Source of the DNA: Hygrocybe punicea
Lineage: Eukaryota; Basidiomycota; Agaricomycetes; Agaricales; Hygrophoraceae
Direction: 5' to 3'
DNA: 64,000 bases
NCBI GenBank assembly: GCA_963556145.1
Contig: OY744462.1
Coordinates: 7,874,001 to 7,938,000, forward strand
Shown here piece after piece: positions 1 through 10,990 of this stretch (the first letter of the stretch is position 1; the number at the start of each line of letters is the position of its first letter). The translations under genes were made by a program, and so were the position numbers. The notes below the pieces were generated by a model that was given only the letters and a program-made list of their open reading frames with translations, was not told the origin of the DNA and searched no databases.

Positions 1-758
1 ACCCAGAGCACAAGTCATGGAGTTTGGAATTATATGATGATCTGCTCAGTCTGTTGTTGAGCACACTGGGTGATGAAAGGATAACCTATTTTCTCTGAGT
101 GACCACGTCATATTGCTGTCCCCACTACATGGTCATTGTGAAAGAAATGACATCAAAACCACTTGCAAAATGGTGTCTTTAAATGAGATACCTGAACCAG
201 ATCTGTAAGTCTCATTATTTTTGTGACAATGCATGGTCCTGAGGCATTCCAGCATTGAAGGGACACGCATCGTTGCCAAATATTCAACTTGGGGGGCAGT
301 GCCATGGATTTCTTTTCAACGTCTGGACCATGCTTGGTTAGATGATGAGTTGATCAACTTTGGAACGTAGTGAGTATCTTGTCTGCATCCTTTCTGAGTA
401 CCTCAATGTTTGCCCAAGCTATGCGCTGCATGAAGCATCAAAGTCTCAACTGCAATTATATGATGACACTCACATATTTATAACATTTTTTATGGAGAAA
501 CTAAGGTCTGCCCTATTTTGTTTTGCCAGTAAGGTCATTCTGTCTCATGGAGATATCAGGAAGAATGGTGTGAGGAGTGTGAAGCGGTGGACAAAGGCCT
601 GTGACATATTTGTATGCAGATATTTGATATTTCCTGTTCCCACTGGGTGAGTCATGTCGTTTTGTGCATTTCTATGCAGACAGTTGAGTTCAGCTACAGA
701 TCCCACTGGTATTTGATCATTGTCATCAATCCTGGAGGATGTCTTTCTGAAAACCTGC

Positions 759-766
759 AGGATGGA
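759..766. repeat. Target-site duplication, left copy
   Basis: AGGATGGA directly abuts the left inverted terminus. The same 8 bases follow the right terminus at 4280-4287. Confidence 0.85.
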
Positions 767-1079
767 TAGGCAATGGCACGGATACTCCGTGGATACAAAT
801 TTCCTGATCCGTATCCATATCCGTGAAAATCCGTACCCGTGTATCCGTCAGGCACGGATTTTTCCCACGGATACTTTACCCGTAGATACGGATTATCCAT
901 GGGTATGAGTATGGGTACTGTGAGTATTATAATTATATCTAGATATTATTTTTCTACTAAATATACAGTATATACTACAATTACATTGGGCAGTTGCCAG
1001 CCCAGTGTTGTTCTCGCGAACGTCCCGCCATGTCCAAGTCGACACGTCACGCCATCGCCATTGTCGATGCTGGATTAGT

Positions 1080-1228
1080 TGTGCCTGGACAGTCACGTGA
1101 TCTGATTCCCACGGTTTGTCGTAGTCAGTAGCCGATCCGATGTGGTAGACAGTTCCTATCTCAGTCTTTGCTAGCTTTCCAGCGAGACTTCCCCAGCCAG
1201 TTCCCTCAGCAGCCTCCGATCTACTCCA
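1080..1228 (+). repeat. 5' long terminal repeat
   Basis: Direct repeat of 3300-3448 with TG...CA-type ends. The near identity of the two copies suggests a fairly recent insertion. Confidence 0.75.
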
Positions 1229-1231
1229 ACG

Positions 1232-1255
1232 TGGTGATGAGAGTGGCTTCGAACC
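1232..1255 (+). promoter_or_regulatory. Candidate tRNA primer-binding site
   Basis: Three bases after the 5' LTR the sequence begins TGGTGATGAGAGTGGC and runs on with CTTCGAACC. Its complement ends in CCA and contains a GGTTCGA T-loop, as the 3' end of a tRNA would. The arm lengths are one base short of a canonical tRNA, so the donor tRNA is not assigned. Confidence 0.5.
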
Positions 1256-1480
1256 CTGCCAGCAAATCCCTGTGATCTCCCTGCTTTTCCATCTTTTCCT
1301 GGCCCTTTCAGCACTTTTCGAGCCCCAGAACATTGAATACCGAGAACTGAGCCCTTTGTTGTCCAAGAACCATGAACCTTCAGAATTTCGAGCACCGAGA
1401 ACCAAGTACCGAGAACCTTCAGAACCTGAGCACCGAGAACCGCGAGCCGAGCACATTTTTATTTTTATTTTTATTTCGCC

Positions 1481-2840
1481 ATGACAAACAACAAAAAGAA
1501 AACTACGAAAAAAAACCCCGGCTTCCGTAACTTAACAAGGACCTGCACCCACCGCTTCAGGTTCCCCATCTCAAGATGGCATGCTCGTGCGCATGAAAGA
1601 CGTAGAGAGATTGGTGGCAGGATGCCTCGAAAAAGGCAGAGCCGAAGGCATCTTACAAGGCATCGCGGAGGAACGCGCGCGTTGGGAATCAACCCAAACG
1701 GCCCCACCAACCCACATATCAGCGTCAACACAGACCAATGCAGCAACGCAGCCAGAGCCGCTCACTGGCACTTCCGTCTCAACGCAGATGGAGCCGCGCA
1801 TCTGTGCATGCGCATCAACACAAACGCCGTTCATCTCGACACAAACAGCATCCAGCATTTCCGCATCGACCCAGACGGTGCCATCCACCCGCGTATCCGC
1901 TTCAGTGCAGACAGGCGCAACCCAAAGAGCGGCACCCACAGCATCCCCACTGGCACGCACCGGCAAGACCGTTTCAACGCAAACGACGCCGTTGTCCAGC
2001 GTCTCGGTGGCAACACAGCACCACCCACCCAGCAACATCTCCGCATCAACGCAAACGACACAACCCACCCATGTCGACACCCCGGTGCGAACATCCACCC
2101 CAGATGAGCCCCTGTCAACCCAAGCATCCCCATCCTCGCATGAAACTGTGTCCCAGCATGGCCCAACATGCCCACCATCGCCAGAAGCAATGGCAACCGC
2201 GTTGGATAGTGCCCCGTCATCGAACGGCACCCCAACACAAGCCCCAGCGCCCAAAACCCAATGGGAAATGCATTACGCGCCCACGTCGACCCCAGATCCC
2301 CCACCCCTGCTGAAAAACACGTCCATACGCATGTCAGACCATGATTCCAACATGCCGGCCTCAATGCCCGATGAGTTCATGCCCACACCGGCCCAAAACC
2401 ACGCGCCCGTGCAACAAAACGTGCCCAAACGCGCCCCAGACCCCATTCCTCCCCCAAGTACATGCCCTCACACGCCCATGCCAGCCCAGAATTACGACGC
2501 CGCAATCCAGACGCCGCAACTGCGGACGCCAAGGCCAGACGATGTCGAAACGCGAGCTGATGCGTATGCAGAGTTTGACACGACGAAGGGGAACGAGATG
2601 AAGGAGAGAAGAGGAGAAAAGGGGACAGAGACGACGGGGACAGAGGATGCGAGCAGGGACGCACCGACGACAAACGAGAACACGAGCCGGGACGAGAAGG
2701 CAGACCAACGGGTAGACGCGAACGGCCCCATTTCGACATCCGACCCCACCCACATCTGCCCCCATGCGATTCGACTGGGCCGAAGAAGCCACTGCGATTC
2801 CTGTCCATCCTGTGTTCCCAATTGCATACCCACCCTGTGA
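1481..2840 (+). CDS. LTR-element protein with repeated TQT motifs
   Basis: The open frame 1581-2840 encodes about 419 residues. It starts with a short charged helix-like segment (MKDVERLVAGCLEKG...) and continues as a Ser/Thr/Pro/Gln-rich tail. The tail contains roughly ten variants of S-x-STQT (ASTQT, VSTQT, ISTQT, SVQTG, VATQH). An in-phase start may lie at 1481 (MTNNKKKTTKK) if reading slips at an A8 run, though a TAA then intervenes, so the N-terminus is uncertain or decayed. No Gag zinc knuckle or Pol motif is visible. TQT is the core of LC8 dynein-light-chain binding sites, but whether these bind anything is unknown. It occupies the Gag position of the element. Confidence 0.5.
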
Positions 2841-3299
2841 CATTTCGGCCCTCTGTTCCAACATGACACAATGACCGTTTTCCACCCTACGGCGCCGTGC
2901 TCAACGATGCAACTGCTCACGCCCTTGACATTTCTTCACTGCCCCCACCAGTCCTGTTGTCACTTGAAGCCATCCGCGTGGTATTGGTCCTGGACGGCCG
3001 ATCGTCACACAACCCCTCACGCCCACCAGCTTGAAATCACCCAACCCAATGGACCTCGATTGGGATTGCGACCCCCGCCTTCGTGATTTGAGTCGAGCAC
3101 TTGTAGCTTTGGGTTGGACAAGGCCTAGGTAGTTTTGTTGAGTTTTCTTTTCTGGACTGATTTTCCTTTTTCTTTTTCCTTTGTTTCTTTTGTCTGTTCC
3201 TCTTTTCTTCCTGCTTTCCTGCTTTTTTTTTTTTTTTTTTTTTCTCTCTTTGGCTAGTGACGAGGGCATCGCTACAAGAGGGGGGGCACTTAAATTAGT

Positions 3300-3448
3300 T
3301 GTGCCTGGACAGTCACGTGATCTGATTCCCATGGTTTGTCGTAGTCAGTAGCCAATCCGATGTGGTAGACAGTTCCTATCTCAGTCTTTGCTAGCTTTCC
3401 AGCGAGACTTCCCCAGCCAGTTCCCTCAGCAGCCTCCGATCCACTCCA
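3300..3448 (+). repeat. 3' long terminal repeat
   Basis: Near-identical to 1080-1228 and preceded by a G-rich tract that fits a polypurine tract. Confidence 0.75.
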
Positions 3449-3560
3449 ACGCGCCACCACCATTGTCGACGCGCCACCACCATTGTCGACGCGTCACTGC
3501 CATTGTCGACACGTCACTGCCGTTGTCGACGTGTTGCCGGTGTTGCCGTGTTGCCGTCAT
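3449..3560. repeat. GTCGACGCGYCACYRCCATT minisatellite
   Basis: About five to six tandem units of roughly 18-20 bp, each containing CCATTGTCGAC or a variant, run from the 3' LTR onward. One degenerate unit lies left of the 5' LTR at 1040-1068, so the LTR element split the array. Confidence 0.7.
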
Positions 3561-3599
3561 TGTCGTTGTCGATGCAACGCCTAAGTCGATGCGTCGCCA

Positions 3600-4140
3600 T
3601 CCCGGAATGCGTCCTCCCACCGGTCCCTACACCTCGTGCGGGCCAGACGCACGTCAATTGACATGGTCATCACCCTCGCGAGGTAGACGGGGGGGCCTCT
3701 GGTGGGCTTCGCACTTGGAGGTAACCTCGTTCACGAGGTGGTGTCTTGGGTGGGCTTCACACTCGGGGTTAACCTCGTTCGTGAGGGGTGGGGGCACCGC
3801 GTGAGCCCTACGCGTCAGTCGACGCATCTGCACGTGTTTGCAAGGTCGTTGTGTAGTCTTCTGTCCCTGTATTCTGTGCTGGAGACCTTGCAAACACACG
3901 TTGATGTGTGTCCGCGAGGTGTGGTTGTTGCGAGGCGCGGTTGTTGTGAGGCGTTGTCATTGGGAGGCGTGGTTGTTGGGAGGGTTAGCCAAAGCCTGAG
4001 TCTTAGAGGCTGGGTTGGGGGTACATACCTGGGCCGTTCAGTGGGCGCACCACCCTCCCAGCCATTCTCCTTCTGTTGCGTTGATGTTGTTGTCGCGTTC
4101 TCGTTGTTGTCGCAATCTGGTGGTGGTTCCTGCTAAAGTA
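3600..4140. other. Interior of the hAT-like element, no gene recognised
   Basis: This GC-rich stretch contains short repeats such as CCTCG(T/C)TC(A/G)(C/T)GAGG and GTTGTTG(C/G)GAGGCG. Open frames exist but none has recognisable coding structure. Confidence 0.5.
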
Positions 4141-4279
4141 GTTAGTTGTCACTATTGCCATATCCGGCAGTATCCGTATCCATGGGTCCACAGATCTCAC
4201 TAGTCCCGATCCATACCCGTACCCGCACGGATACAGATACCCACGGATATGCATAAATCCGTATCCGTGCCATTGCCTA

Positions 4280-4287
4280 AGGATGGA
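4280..4287. repeat. Target-site duplication, right copy
   Basis: AGGATGGA repeats the bases left of the element. Removing the element and one copy restores the coding frame of the Ulp1 exon. Confidence 0.85.
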
Positions 4288-5006
4288 CTGCACACGTGCG
4301 TTTCCAACACAGGTTGACATGTTTCCTGCTTATTCTTGATGCAGTATAACCTGTGTGCTCGATTCTCTACCACCTGGTGATCATGAAAATGATGTCTCAT
4401 GTCTGTATGAGTGGCTTGCCTCTGTTGCAAAGCACACTCAGAAGGTCACAAAGCTGGCTCCCATCACGACAATCACACCCATGGTTAACCATTTCCACCT
4501 TGGTTGGGTGGCAAATTTACAAACATTGTTTTAGGTACCGGAACAACCTAACTTTGATGACTGTGGTATTTATTTGATTCACTTCCTGTGGATCTTCCTC
4601 GAAAATCCTCAAGGCATGTTAGAAGAACTCCTGAAGCATGGCACAACAGGAGGAGTCAGTGCAACTGTTGATTGGCAACCCAGATGAATTGCAACTTTGC
4701 GTGGAGAACTCCAACAAGCCTTGTGTAAGCAAGCAATTTGAAATTGGGTTGATGGGATAACATTGGACTCCAACGATGTTGGTAATCCTGGTTCACCTGG
4801 TGAAGTTAAATTGGTGCGAGGTTGGCAAGACGTCAAATTGATTTTCTCTGATTCTGATAGTGAATTGGATTTGTGAAGTTTACTGCCAGCTTTGTTACAT
4901 AATTTTTATTGTCTTATTGTTTGCGATGTGTTTTACCTTGTGTTTTTCTTCATAAAATGGCACTGTCTTTCCCATCATTTCCCATTTTCAGCAAGTTTTT
5001 GCATCC

Positions 5007-8000
5007 ATGGTGAAATCAAAAGTTACATCACGCTCAGGCAAAAAGAAAGAGTTTGCGAGAGAGGTGGAATTTACAGTGGTGCCGACCAAACAAGGTGGAA
5101 AGACAGTCAAGGCCAGGCCCGTTATCAGACCCCCCAGTCCCATAAAACGGACGCAACAGACTGAAGAGACTCCATTTGCCTTCACGTCGAATTTGGATGA
5201 GGAGGAACCTGTGAGACAGAGGAATCGTAAAAGTGGACAGGTTAATAAAATATTTACCTGTTCTGTTTGATCTTAATTTGCTGTCATTCAGACTCAGAAT
5301 GACCAAATGGAGGCCTGGAAAATCATTCACAAGCAATACCTCTCCGAACTCTTATCATCTGAGGTGCCACCTTCTGATGCTACATGTCAAACATGTCTTG
5401 TGGCTGATATCTCCATTCATTGCCCTGATTGCTATGGGTGCCTTTCCTTCTGCCAACGTTGTTGCTTGCAGGCACACAAGCATCATCCATTCCACAGAAT
5501 TGAGATATGGAATGGCAGATGTTTTTTACCTCATGACCTTCACGAAATTGGGCTAGTCATGGCTCTTGGCCATGGTGGAAGCAATTGTCCCACATATCGA
5601 AATGTTCAACCAGAGCAAAGTGTTGAAGATATGTATCTGCATGATGTTCTCATGTCCGGTGTTGGTGAGGAAGATGATTTGGATCCAGGTTTGGATGTTC
5701 ACACTGAGGAAGATATCATCACCATCACTCACACGACTGGAATTTACCGATGTCGAATCCAATGGTGCTCGTGCAAAGATGCCCCAGCTCAAGACATTCA
5801 CCTACTTCATATGGGTTTATATCCTGCAACGGCAAAAAGGCCATCATCGGCGTTCACTTTCCAGCTGCTGGATTACTTTTACATTGATTCGATGGAGTGC
5901 AAAACGTCTGCAAACAACTTCTACAACAAGTTAAGGAGACTGTCTTGCAATGCATTTCCAGATACATTGCTGGTTCGTGATATACTTCTTTGCTTACAGA
6001 GTACATACAGGACAAAGTACTGAGTTATGTTGTTCAGGATCGTTATCGTGAACTAATGAGGGTCTCAAGACAGTGGCAATACTTGAACCTCAAGAAACGA
6101 TTCGGCTTTGGGCATGAGACTGAGAGGGAGCCTGGTAATGGCGATCTGGCATTGTTTTGCCCTGCATGTCCCCAGCCTGGGATAAATCTTCCTGAGGATT
6201 GGATGGATAGACCTCAGCAGTGGGTCATTCTGATCGGTTTTCATGTAGTTCCTCACCAAACATGGAAACAGGTGGCTTTACAGGCCCAGCATCGTCGTTG
6301 ATGGCAATTTCAAAGCTGAGCAGATTAAAATGCGGAAGCCGGATGACGATGTTGGCCTTATCGATGGAGAAGGCTATATGGTGGAGGATGCACCTTATTG
6401 TGCTCATCTGGCAGCTTCCATGGAGTCCAAGGAGGTAATTAATGAATTGTGAATTTCGTGAACGTCTAATCAATGATCCTTTATCAGAGATCACAGTGCT
6501 CGAACCATAAGGCTGTCAACCAAGCCAATGCCAATCAGCATAACTTATATGCTACTGGAATCGGTGCATGTGCTTGTGCGAAGCATGGTTTCTTTGTACT
6601 GCACAGTGTCGTCGACTTCCAGAAGGGTGAACAGTCAGTTATGTGTTTTGAGCTATGAATCGTGACAAATTTATTAAACAGCCTGCACCAGACACATGAA
6701 CGTTGATTATTCGATATGCAACACTCTCAACAGGCTGTGTCACAGTGGTATCACAGAAGCACTTGTAGAATACGATATCATCTGCAGTTGGCTCATCAAT
6801 TTTGCTAAAAGGGTTTCTGATTCTGACCACCTCACTCTTCCTGAGGCACTCGAGATCATTGGGGCTGTGGGCAAGTTTCATCTTGGTGCACATATTGCCA
6901 AGTGTTTTGCCCTGTTCAGTCTCAACTTTGTTCATGGGGCCGGTCAGCAGGATGGCGAAATTTTGAAGACACTCTGGGCTATCATCAACAAGATTGCCAG
7001 TGCTATTCATTTCATGTCAAAATCCCAATGACGTGAGATCCTGGACGACCTCATGAGGGATTCCAATTGGAAGACGTTGTTAGGAATGGGTACGTAATTC
7101 ACAGGCATATCATCAATACATATCATCACCATAGCCCCCCCAAAGTTTGGTCTTTGTTGAAACGGTATGATAAAGCGGTGGATGAAACCCAAGAAATGAA
7201 AGCAGCCTTTGAGGAGCTTTGCGAAACAGTGGATGAGCAAGTTCTGGAGCGGTGGAAGGAAGAGGAACAAAATGCAATGGTTTTACGTGGTGAACATTTG
7301 AGGGTATATGACATCAAAATGGAGAAAGGTTCGTCTTATAAAGTGTGGGTAATTTGGACACGGTAACGATGTTTCACCAGCACCATCGCAGGCGGAGATC
7401 AGGTTGAGGCTGACCGCAGGGAACCCCAAAGATGTGATGGCTGGCAGGGTGACGGTATTAAATGAAGGAATAAACATAGAACAAGCACAGTAGGAACTAT
7501 CCTCATCCTTATCATTGGTCTCTTTGATATATTTTTATCCTACAGGACTACCCTCAAAACAATGGCGCGTACTGTTCATAAAACTGGCAGTTTCACAGAC
7601 AAGGCAAACCTGGAGGATCATCGAAATAGACTTCAGTCTCAAATCGATTCGTTCCACAGAAAAATGCATGGAATACTGGGTGAACAAGTGGATGACTGTA
7701 ATTTGGTGAATTGTGAATCGGATGCTGATGATTGGATCATGGATTTGGATGAGGAGGGCAAGGTAGATGAGGAAGATGATGACAACGTCACAGAATGGCC
7801 TGAAAACTGTCAACTTACAATGCCATCTACCTTGGGAATCGAGGAATGTGCTCGGCTGGGTTTGGAAAATTTGGCTGCTCAGGAGGTGGAACTCAGGGTG
7901 GGGCAAGCAAACGACAGTTTGGAAAATTTGAGGATGACACTGGGTGAGAAAATGGTAATTTTTCGAACCTCTGTCCATGGAGCAAATAGTCAGAAGAAGA

Positions 8001-8564
8001 AGACTCGAGCATGGGATGATGTGCATGCTGTCCAGCAAAAGGTTGGCAAATATGCCACAAGCTACAGGCAGGCTCGTCGGGCATTGGTCAATCTAGGGGG
8101 AAGTGCAGAAATGCTGGACCGTTTCAAAGTACTGAGGCAGGAGGATCTCAAGATGAGTGGTGATATGCTTGAGGAGAATAGAGTGGGCCAGAGGAGTCAC
8201 AAGCTGCCCTGGATCTGGCGGATGAAAGATAGGAATAAGACTGGGGACAACGATTGGATGCAGGAAGGTAAATGGTTCTCCTACAGCAATTCATGGAAGA
8301 TCTCACTGCTATACAGTGTATTGTGTAAACTGGCTCCGTGGAAAGGCCAGATATGATCGGTGGTCTGAAGAATTGCAAAGTGTCAAGTCAGAAATGGGTA
8401 ACACTGTTCGATGGTTGCAACACCAGAAAGTGCAATGGGAAGCACATCGTGACAATGTTGGTCCGGGACTGAGGGGTCACATCTGTTATGCAGAAAAACA
8501 AATCGTGATGTGGACAAAGATGATAGCACAGGCACAAACTGCATTTGTCAACAAGATGGATTGA
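5007..8564 (+). pseudogene. KDZ (Kyakuja-Dileera-Zisupton) transposase, copy 1
   Basis: A multi-exon gene starting MVKSKVTSRSGKK at 5007. First intron 5241-5291. The next exon has a CxC2-like cluster (CQTC...CPDC...CQRCC, then HHPFHRIEIW and LGHGG..CP) typical of KDZ proteins. Further conserved blocks follow: DRYRELMRVSRQW and CPACPQPGINLP (about 6040-6200), IVVDGNFKAEQ (first catalytic Asp, about 6290), NQANANQHN with GIGACACAKHG (6500-6600), DYSIC and EYDIICSW (second Asp, 6700-6790), and GKFHLGAHI with GAGQQDGE (catalytic Glu, 6870-6960). The C-terminal coiled region ends VYCVNWLRGKARYDRW...NKMD. An in-frame TGA at 7029-7031 splits a conserved block (REILDDLMRDSNW continues after it), and the junction before IVVDGNF needs an unusual splice or a frameshift. 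The copy is probably dead. KDZ transposases mobilise large fungal DNA transposons. Confidence 0.85.
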
Positions 8565-8659
8565 TAAATATTATCACTGAAGATATAGCCCATGAGAATC
8601 AACTGATATATACCTGACCAACTGGATTATAACCCTCTGCCAACAGAAAATAGTTGTCT

Positions 8660-9015
8660 GGCCATTATATGGGAGAGGGTCAGCCAACCCATGCCTGATG
8701 GGCTGCCAATATATGGCAGATGTTCGGCCAACCCACATCTGATGGGGAGCCAATATATTCCAATGGGTCGGCCAACCCACGTCTGATGGGCAGGCAATAT
8801 ATGACAGAGGGTCGGCCAACCCATGTCTGATGGGCAGCCAATGTATGGCAGAGGGTCGGCCAACCCATGCCTGCTGGGGAGCCAATATATGACAGAGGGA
8901 TGGCCAACCCATGCCTGCTGGGGAGCCAATATATGGCAGACAGTCGGCCAACCCACATCTGATGAGCAGCCAATATATCCCAGAGGGTCGGCTAACCCAT
9001 GTCTGATGGCAAGCT
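8660..9015. repeat. 44-bp minisatellite (GGCCAACCCATGCCTGATGG type)
   Basis: About eight tandem units, each containing (T/G)CGGCCAACCCA, TGATGGG.AGCCA and ATATATGGCAGAG. The measured first period is 44 bp. The array begins about 95 bp after the KDZ copy 1 stop, so it may be part of that element's right end. The long open frames on both strands here are repeat artefacts. Confidence 0.8.
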
Positions 9016-9470
9016 GAAACCCCCACTAGGTTTCGGGAAATATCCCCCAGTTGGCCAACCCACTCAGGCTGGCCAGCTGTATACCTCGGCCAAGCCATCT
9101 GCCTTGGGAAAAGATATTGGTCAGCCGAGGTTGGCTGGCCCACTTCACATGGGAATTGTCCATCTCAGCTGACCCATGTTTCATGGACAAGATATGCTGT
9201 AAGGTGTGCTGAAGGAGAGTGGCAGGATTTAACAGGAAGTTGTTAGCTACAACAAGAGAAAAGTAATCATGTTTCTTCCGAAAATTAGGCAAAATTATAT
9301 CATATTTGTTGAAGTTTAGGTTCTGGTTTGAACTGGTTTGAACCAGATTCACACAATTTCCCCCCTGCCTGAACCTTGAACTGAACCTCCAGTTCGGTTC
9401 AGGCTTCAGCTTGAACCTGAACCTATTTCAGGTTCAGTTCGGTTCGGTTCAGAACCAAACATATCCATCA
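9016..9470. repeat. Degraded terminal-repeat debris (TTCGGTTC type)
   Basis: At 9320-9460 short units (GGTTTGAACTGG, GTTCGGTTC, CTGAACC) alternate on both strands, resembling the ends of the hAT-like element at 14367-15714. I found no matching TAGTGTTG terminus or flanking duplication, so this is probably a relic. 9016-9320 holds nothing else recognisable. Confidence 0.45.
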
Positions 9471-10990
9471 CTATTACGGTTTCATGGCCATTGTCGGAAA
9501 ACTTGGACCAATGACAACATATGTTGGGCTGAAGAGCTTCCGTCGAAGGAGGAGGCGTTATCTCACACCTGTGTCCTGACATTTGGATACGATGCCAATG
9601 TTGTCAAATTTATGGGCTGTGCATCTCTGAGCACTCTATTCGACCACTCCCTAAATCTGTTAAAAGAACTGTTGCGAGAAAGGAGGCAGGAGGCAGTGAG
9701 TTTAGTGTTATCTTAAAGGGAATGATTCAAATTCTATCCATTTAGCATGATTGCCCCATAATTTTTGTTGCACACACTCTCAGTGGACTACTAGTTAAAG
9801 ATGTGTGTCATTTCAACTCGTGTCGTCCCAGAATTAATGGTCCCCCTAACAGATTACTGTCACAGGCACTCAATTATTTGCACCAGGTTCAGGGTACTAA
9901 ACCTCATCTTGGGTGCATCTTGCCTGCTACACAAGGCGTGATTTTGCTGGGCACTCCTCATAAAGGGAGTGGAATGACTTCACTAGTGAAGGTGGTAGCC
10001 TTGATTGTAAGCGTGGCTTTGCACAATGCGAATGAGAATCTGGTCCGAGACCTTGAGAGGGATTCTCAAGTCCTTGACCAAATCAGGGAAAGTTTCAGCC
10101 GCCTTTTGGATAAGCACACATTTGCAGTCTGGTCTTTTGTAGAGGAGCTGGCTATGACAGGTGTAGGAAAGGTATATATATCACATTCATGCCAATTAGT
10201 TCGAGTGGATATCTGATTTTGATTGATTAGGTTGGGTCTGGGGATTCCGTGATTATTGGTGATGCCCATGAAAATTGCGAGTCTATTTATGCTGACCACA
10301 TTGGAATGGCAAAATTCTCAACCAGAGGCAATCCTGGGTACAAAAAGCTTTTGTATGCAATGGAGATGTCACTTGACGGACCCCTCAAGGATGAGTCATC
10401 TCCAGTTGACCAGGGTATGTAGGGAATTGTGCACTATCCACGTTTCATGAGGCTCATTGTTCTCCATTATTGTACAAAGGTGGTTCAGAAGGCCTTCTAC
10501 ACAGCGAGGTTGCTCCTGCTCAATAGAATATCTGACACAAATTCTCAATAATTATATCTAGATGATAACCATTGATGATGTCCCTCGTCTGCAAGTTCCC
10601 ACATTGTCGCATGAAAGGTTTTACTTAGTCGCCTCAAAAATTTCTTTGAATGTTCCACTACCACTTCCTCTCAATTAATTGTCATATTGTTTGGAATGGG
10701 TGGGGCAGGTAAGAGCCAAGTTGTGCGTGAATATTGCCAGTGCATGAAGGACTATTTTAGAGCAATATTCTGGCTTAATGCTTCTTCTTGGAATGCCCTT
10801 TATAGTTCAGTGGAGATCATCGCCAAATGGCTGTTTCCGAACCAAGCGTTGGATAACCCACATGCTGCAGTCACATTAGTCAAGGATGGTCTTTCACACT
10901 GGAGTGACTCATGGCTGATGGTGTTTGATAACTTGGATAACCTTACCGACTGAGATGATATCATGAATTTTTCCCAGTGTTATGTGAATG
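9471..10990 (+). pseudogene. NLR-like protein: alpha/beta-hydrolase plus NB-ARC fragment
   Basis: Exon blocks read HGHCRKTW...ICWAEELPSKEE, then after an intron near 9695-9746 IIFVAHTLSGLLVKD, LNYLHQV and GVILLGTPHKGSGM (to about 10170). After an intron ending near 10230 comes GSGDSVIIGDAHENC...HIGMAKFSTRGNPGYKK. This is the lipase-like (SesB-type) N-terminal domain found on fungal NLRs. The nucleophile elbow, normally (A/G)HSLGG, reads AHTLSG, so Ser and Gly are substituted. At about 10693 a P-loop follows (FGMGGAGKSQ) and then SWLMVFDNLDN (Walker B) before a stop near 10951. TPR, ankyrin or WD repeats expected downstream are absent. Fungal NLRs act in non-self recognition and regulated cell death. 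This copy looks inactive and truncated. Confidence 0.7.

Larger units (their letters stand above)
1080..3448 (+). mobile_element. Short non-autonomous LTR retroelement nested in the hAT-like element
   Basis: Two near-identical direct repeats of about 149 bp (1080-1228 and 3300-3448; three differences seen) start TGTGCCTGGA and end TCCA. They enclose about 2 kb. A tRNA-like primer-binding site follows the left repeat and a purine-rich tract (AAGAGGGGGGG, about 3275-3288) precedes the right one. The interior has no reverse transcriptase, RNase H or integrase, only one long low-complexity ORF. The sequence left of the first LTR and right of the second consists of related GTCGAC/CCATTGTCGA minisatellite units, so the insertion target was a minisatellite. 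No clean short target duplication was found. Confidence 0.75.
767..4279. mobile_element. Non-autonomous hAT-like DNA transposon (3513 bp)
   Basis: The termini are inverted repeats beginning TAGGCAATGGCACGGATA at 767 and its complement ending at 4279. The element is flanked on both sides by the identical 8-bp AGGATGGA (759-766 and 4280-4287). An 8-bp duplication and a TA-starting terminus are typical of the hAT superfamily. Dense short repeats of the GGATAC/CCGTATCC type occupy 767-910 and 4140-4275, as expected for subterminal transposase-binding sites. No hAT transposase is present inside, so it must have been mobilised in trans. It carries an inserted LTR element (1080-3448) and interrupts the Ulp1 gene. 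Confidence 0.85.
1..4684 (+). pseudogene. Ulp1-type SUMO protease, split by a hAT-like insertion (partial, starts before window)
   Basis: A C48-type (Ulp1) cysteine protease domain can be followed across exons ending at 204, then 253-366, 419-646, 694-766, a stub at 4288-4295, 4345-4483 and 4535-4684, with GT-AG introns of about 47-52 nt. Diagnostic motifs occur in family order: WLDDELINFG near the N-terminus, HWYLIIVINPG (catalytic His), VLDSLPPGD (catalytic Asp), and NFDDCGIYLIHF (oxyanion/catalytic Cys). The 3513-bp element at 767-4279 sits inside the exon between the His and Asp motifs. Skipping it and one copy of the 8-bp duplication keeps the frame exactly. A TGA at 4685-4687 is followed by about 190 more bases of same-frame coding-like sequence with another stop, so the tail may also have decayed. 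Ulp1 enzymes process or remove SUMO. The gene lies just upstream of a KDZ transposase on the same strand and was probably its element-borne partner (inference). Confidence 0.75.

Noticed and set aside
1232..1260. A tRNA gene near 1240
   Set aside because: Only the T-loop/acceptor complement is present, immediately after an LTR, which fits a primer-binding site.
8660..9015. CRISPR-like array
   Set aside because: Units are contiguous 44-bp tandem copies that vary throughout; there are no unique spacers between constant repeats, and the context is eukaryotic.
8574..9143. 189-codon ORF with HIGSPAGMGWP-type repeats
   Set aside because: Direct translation of the 44-bp minisatellite.
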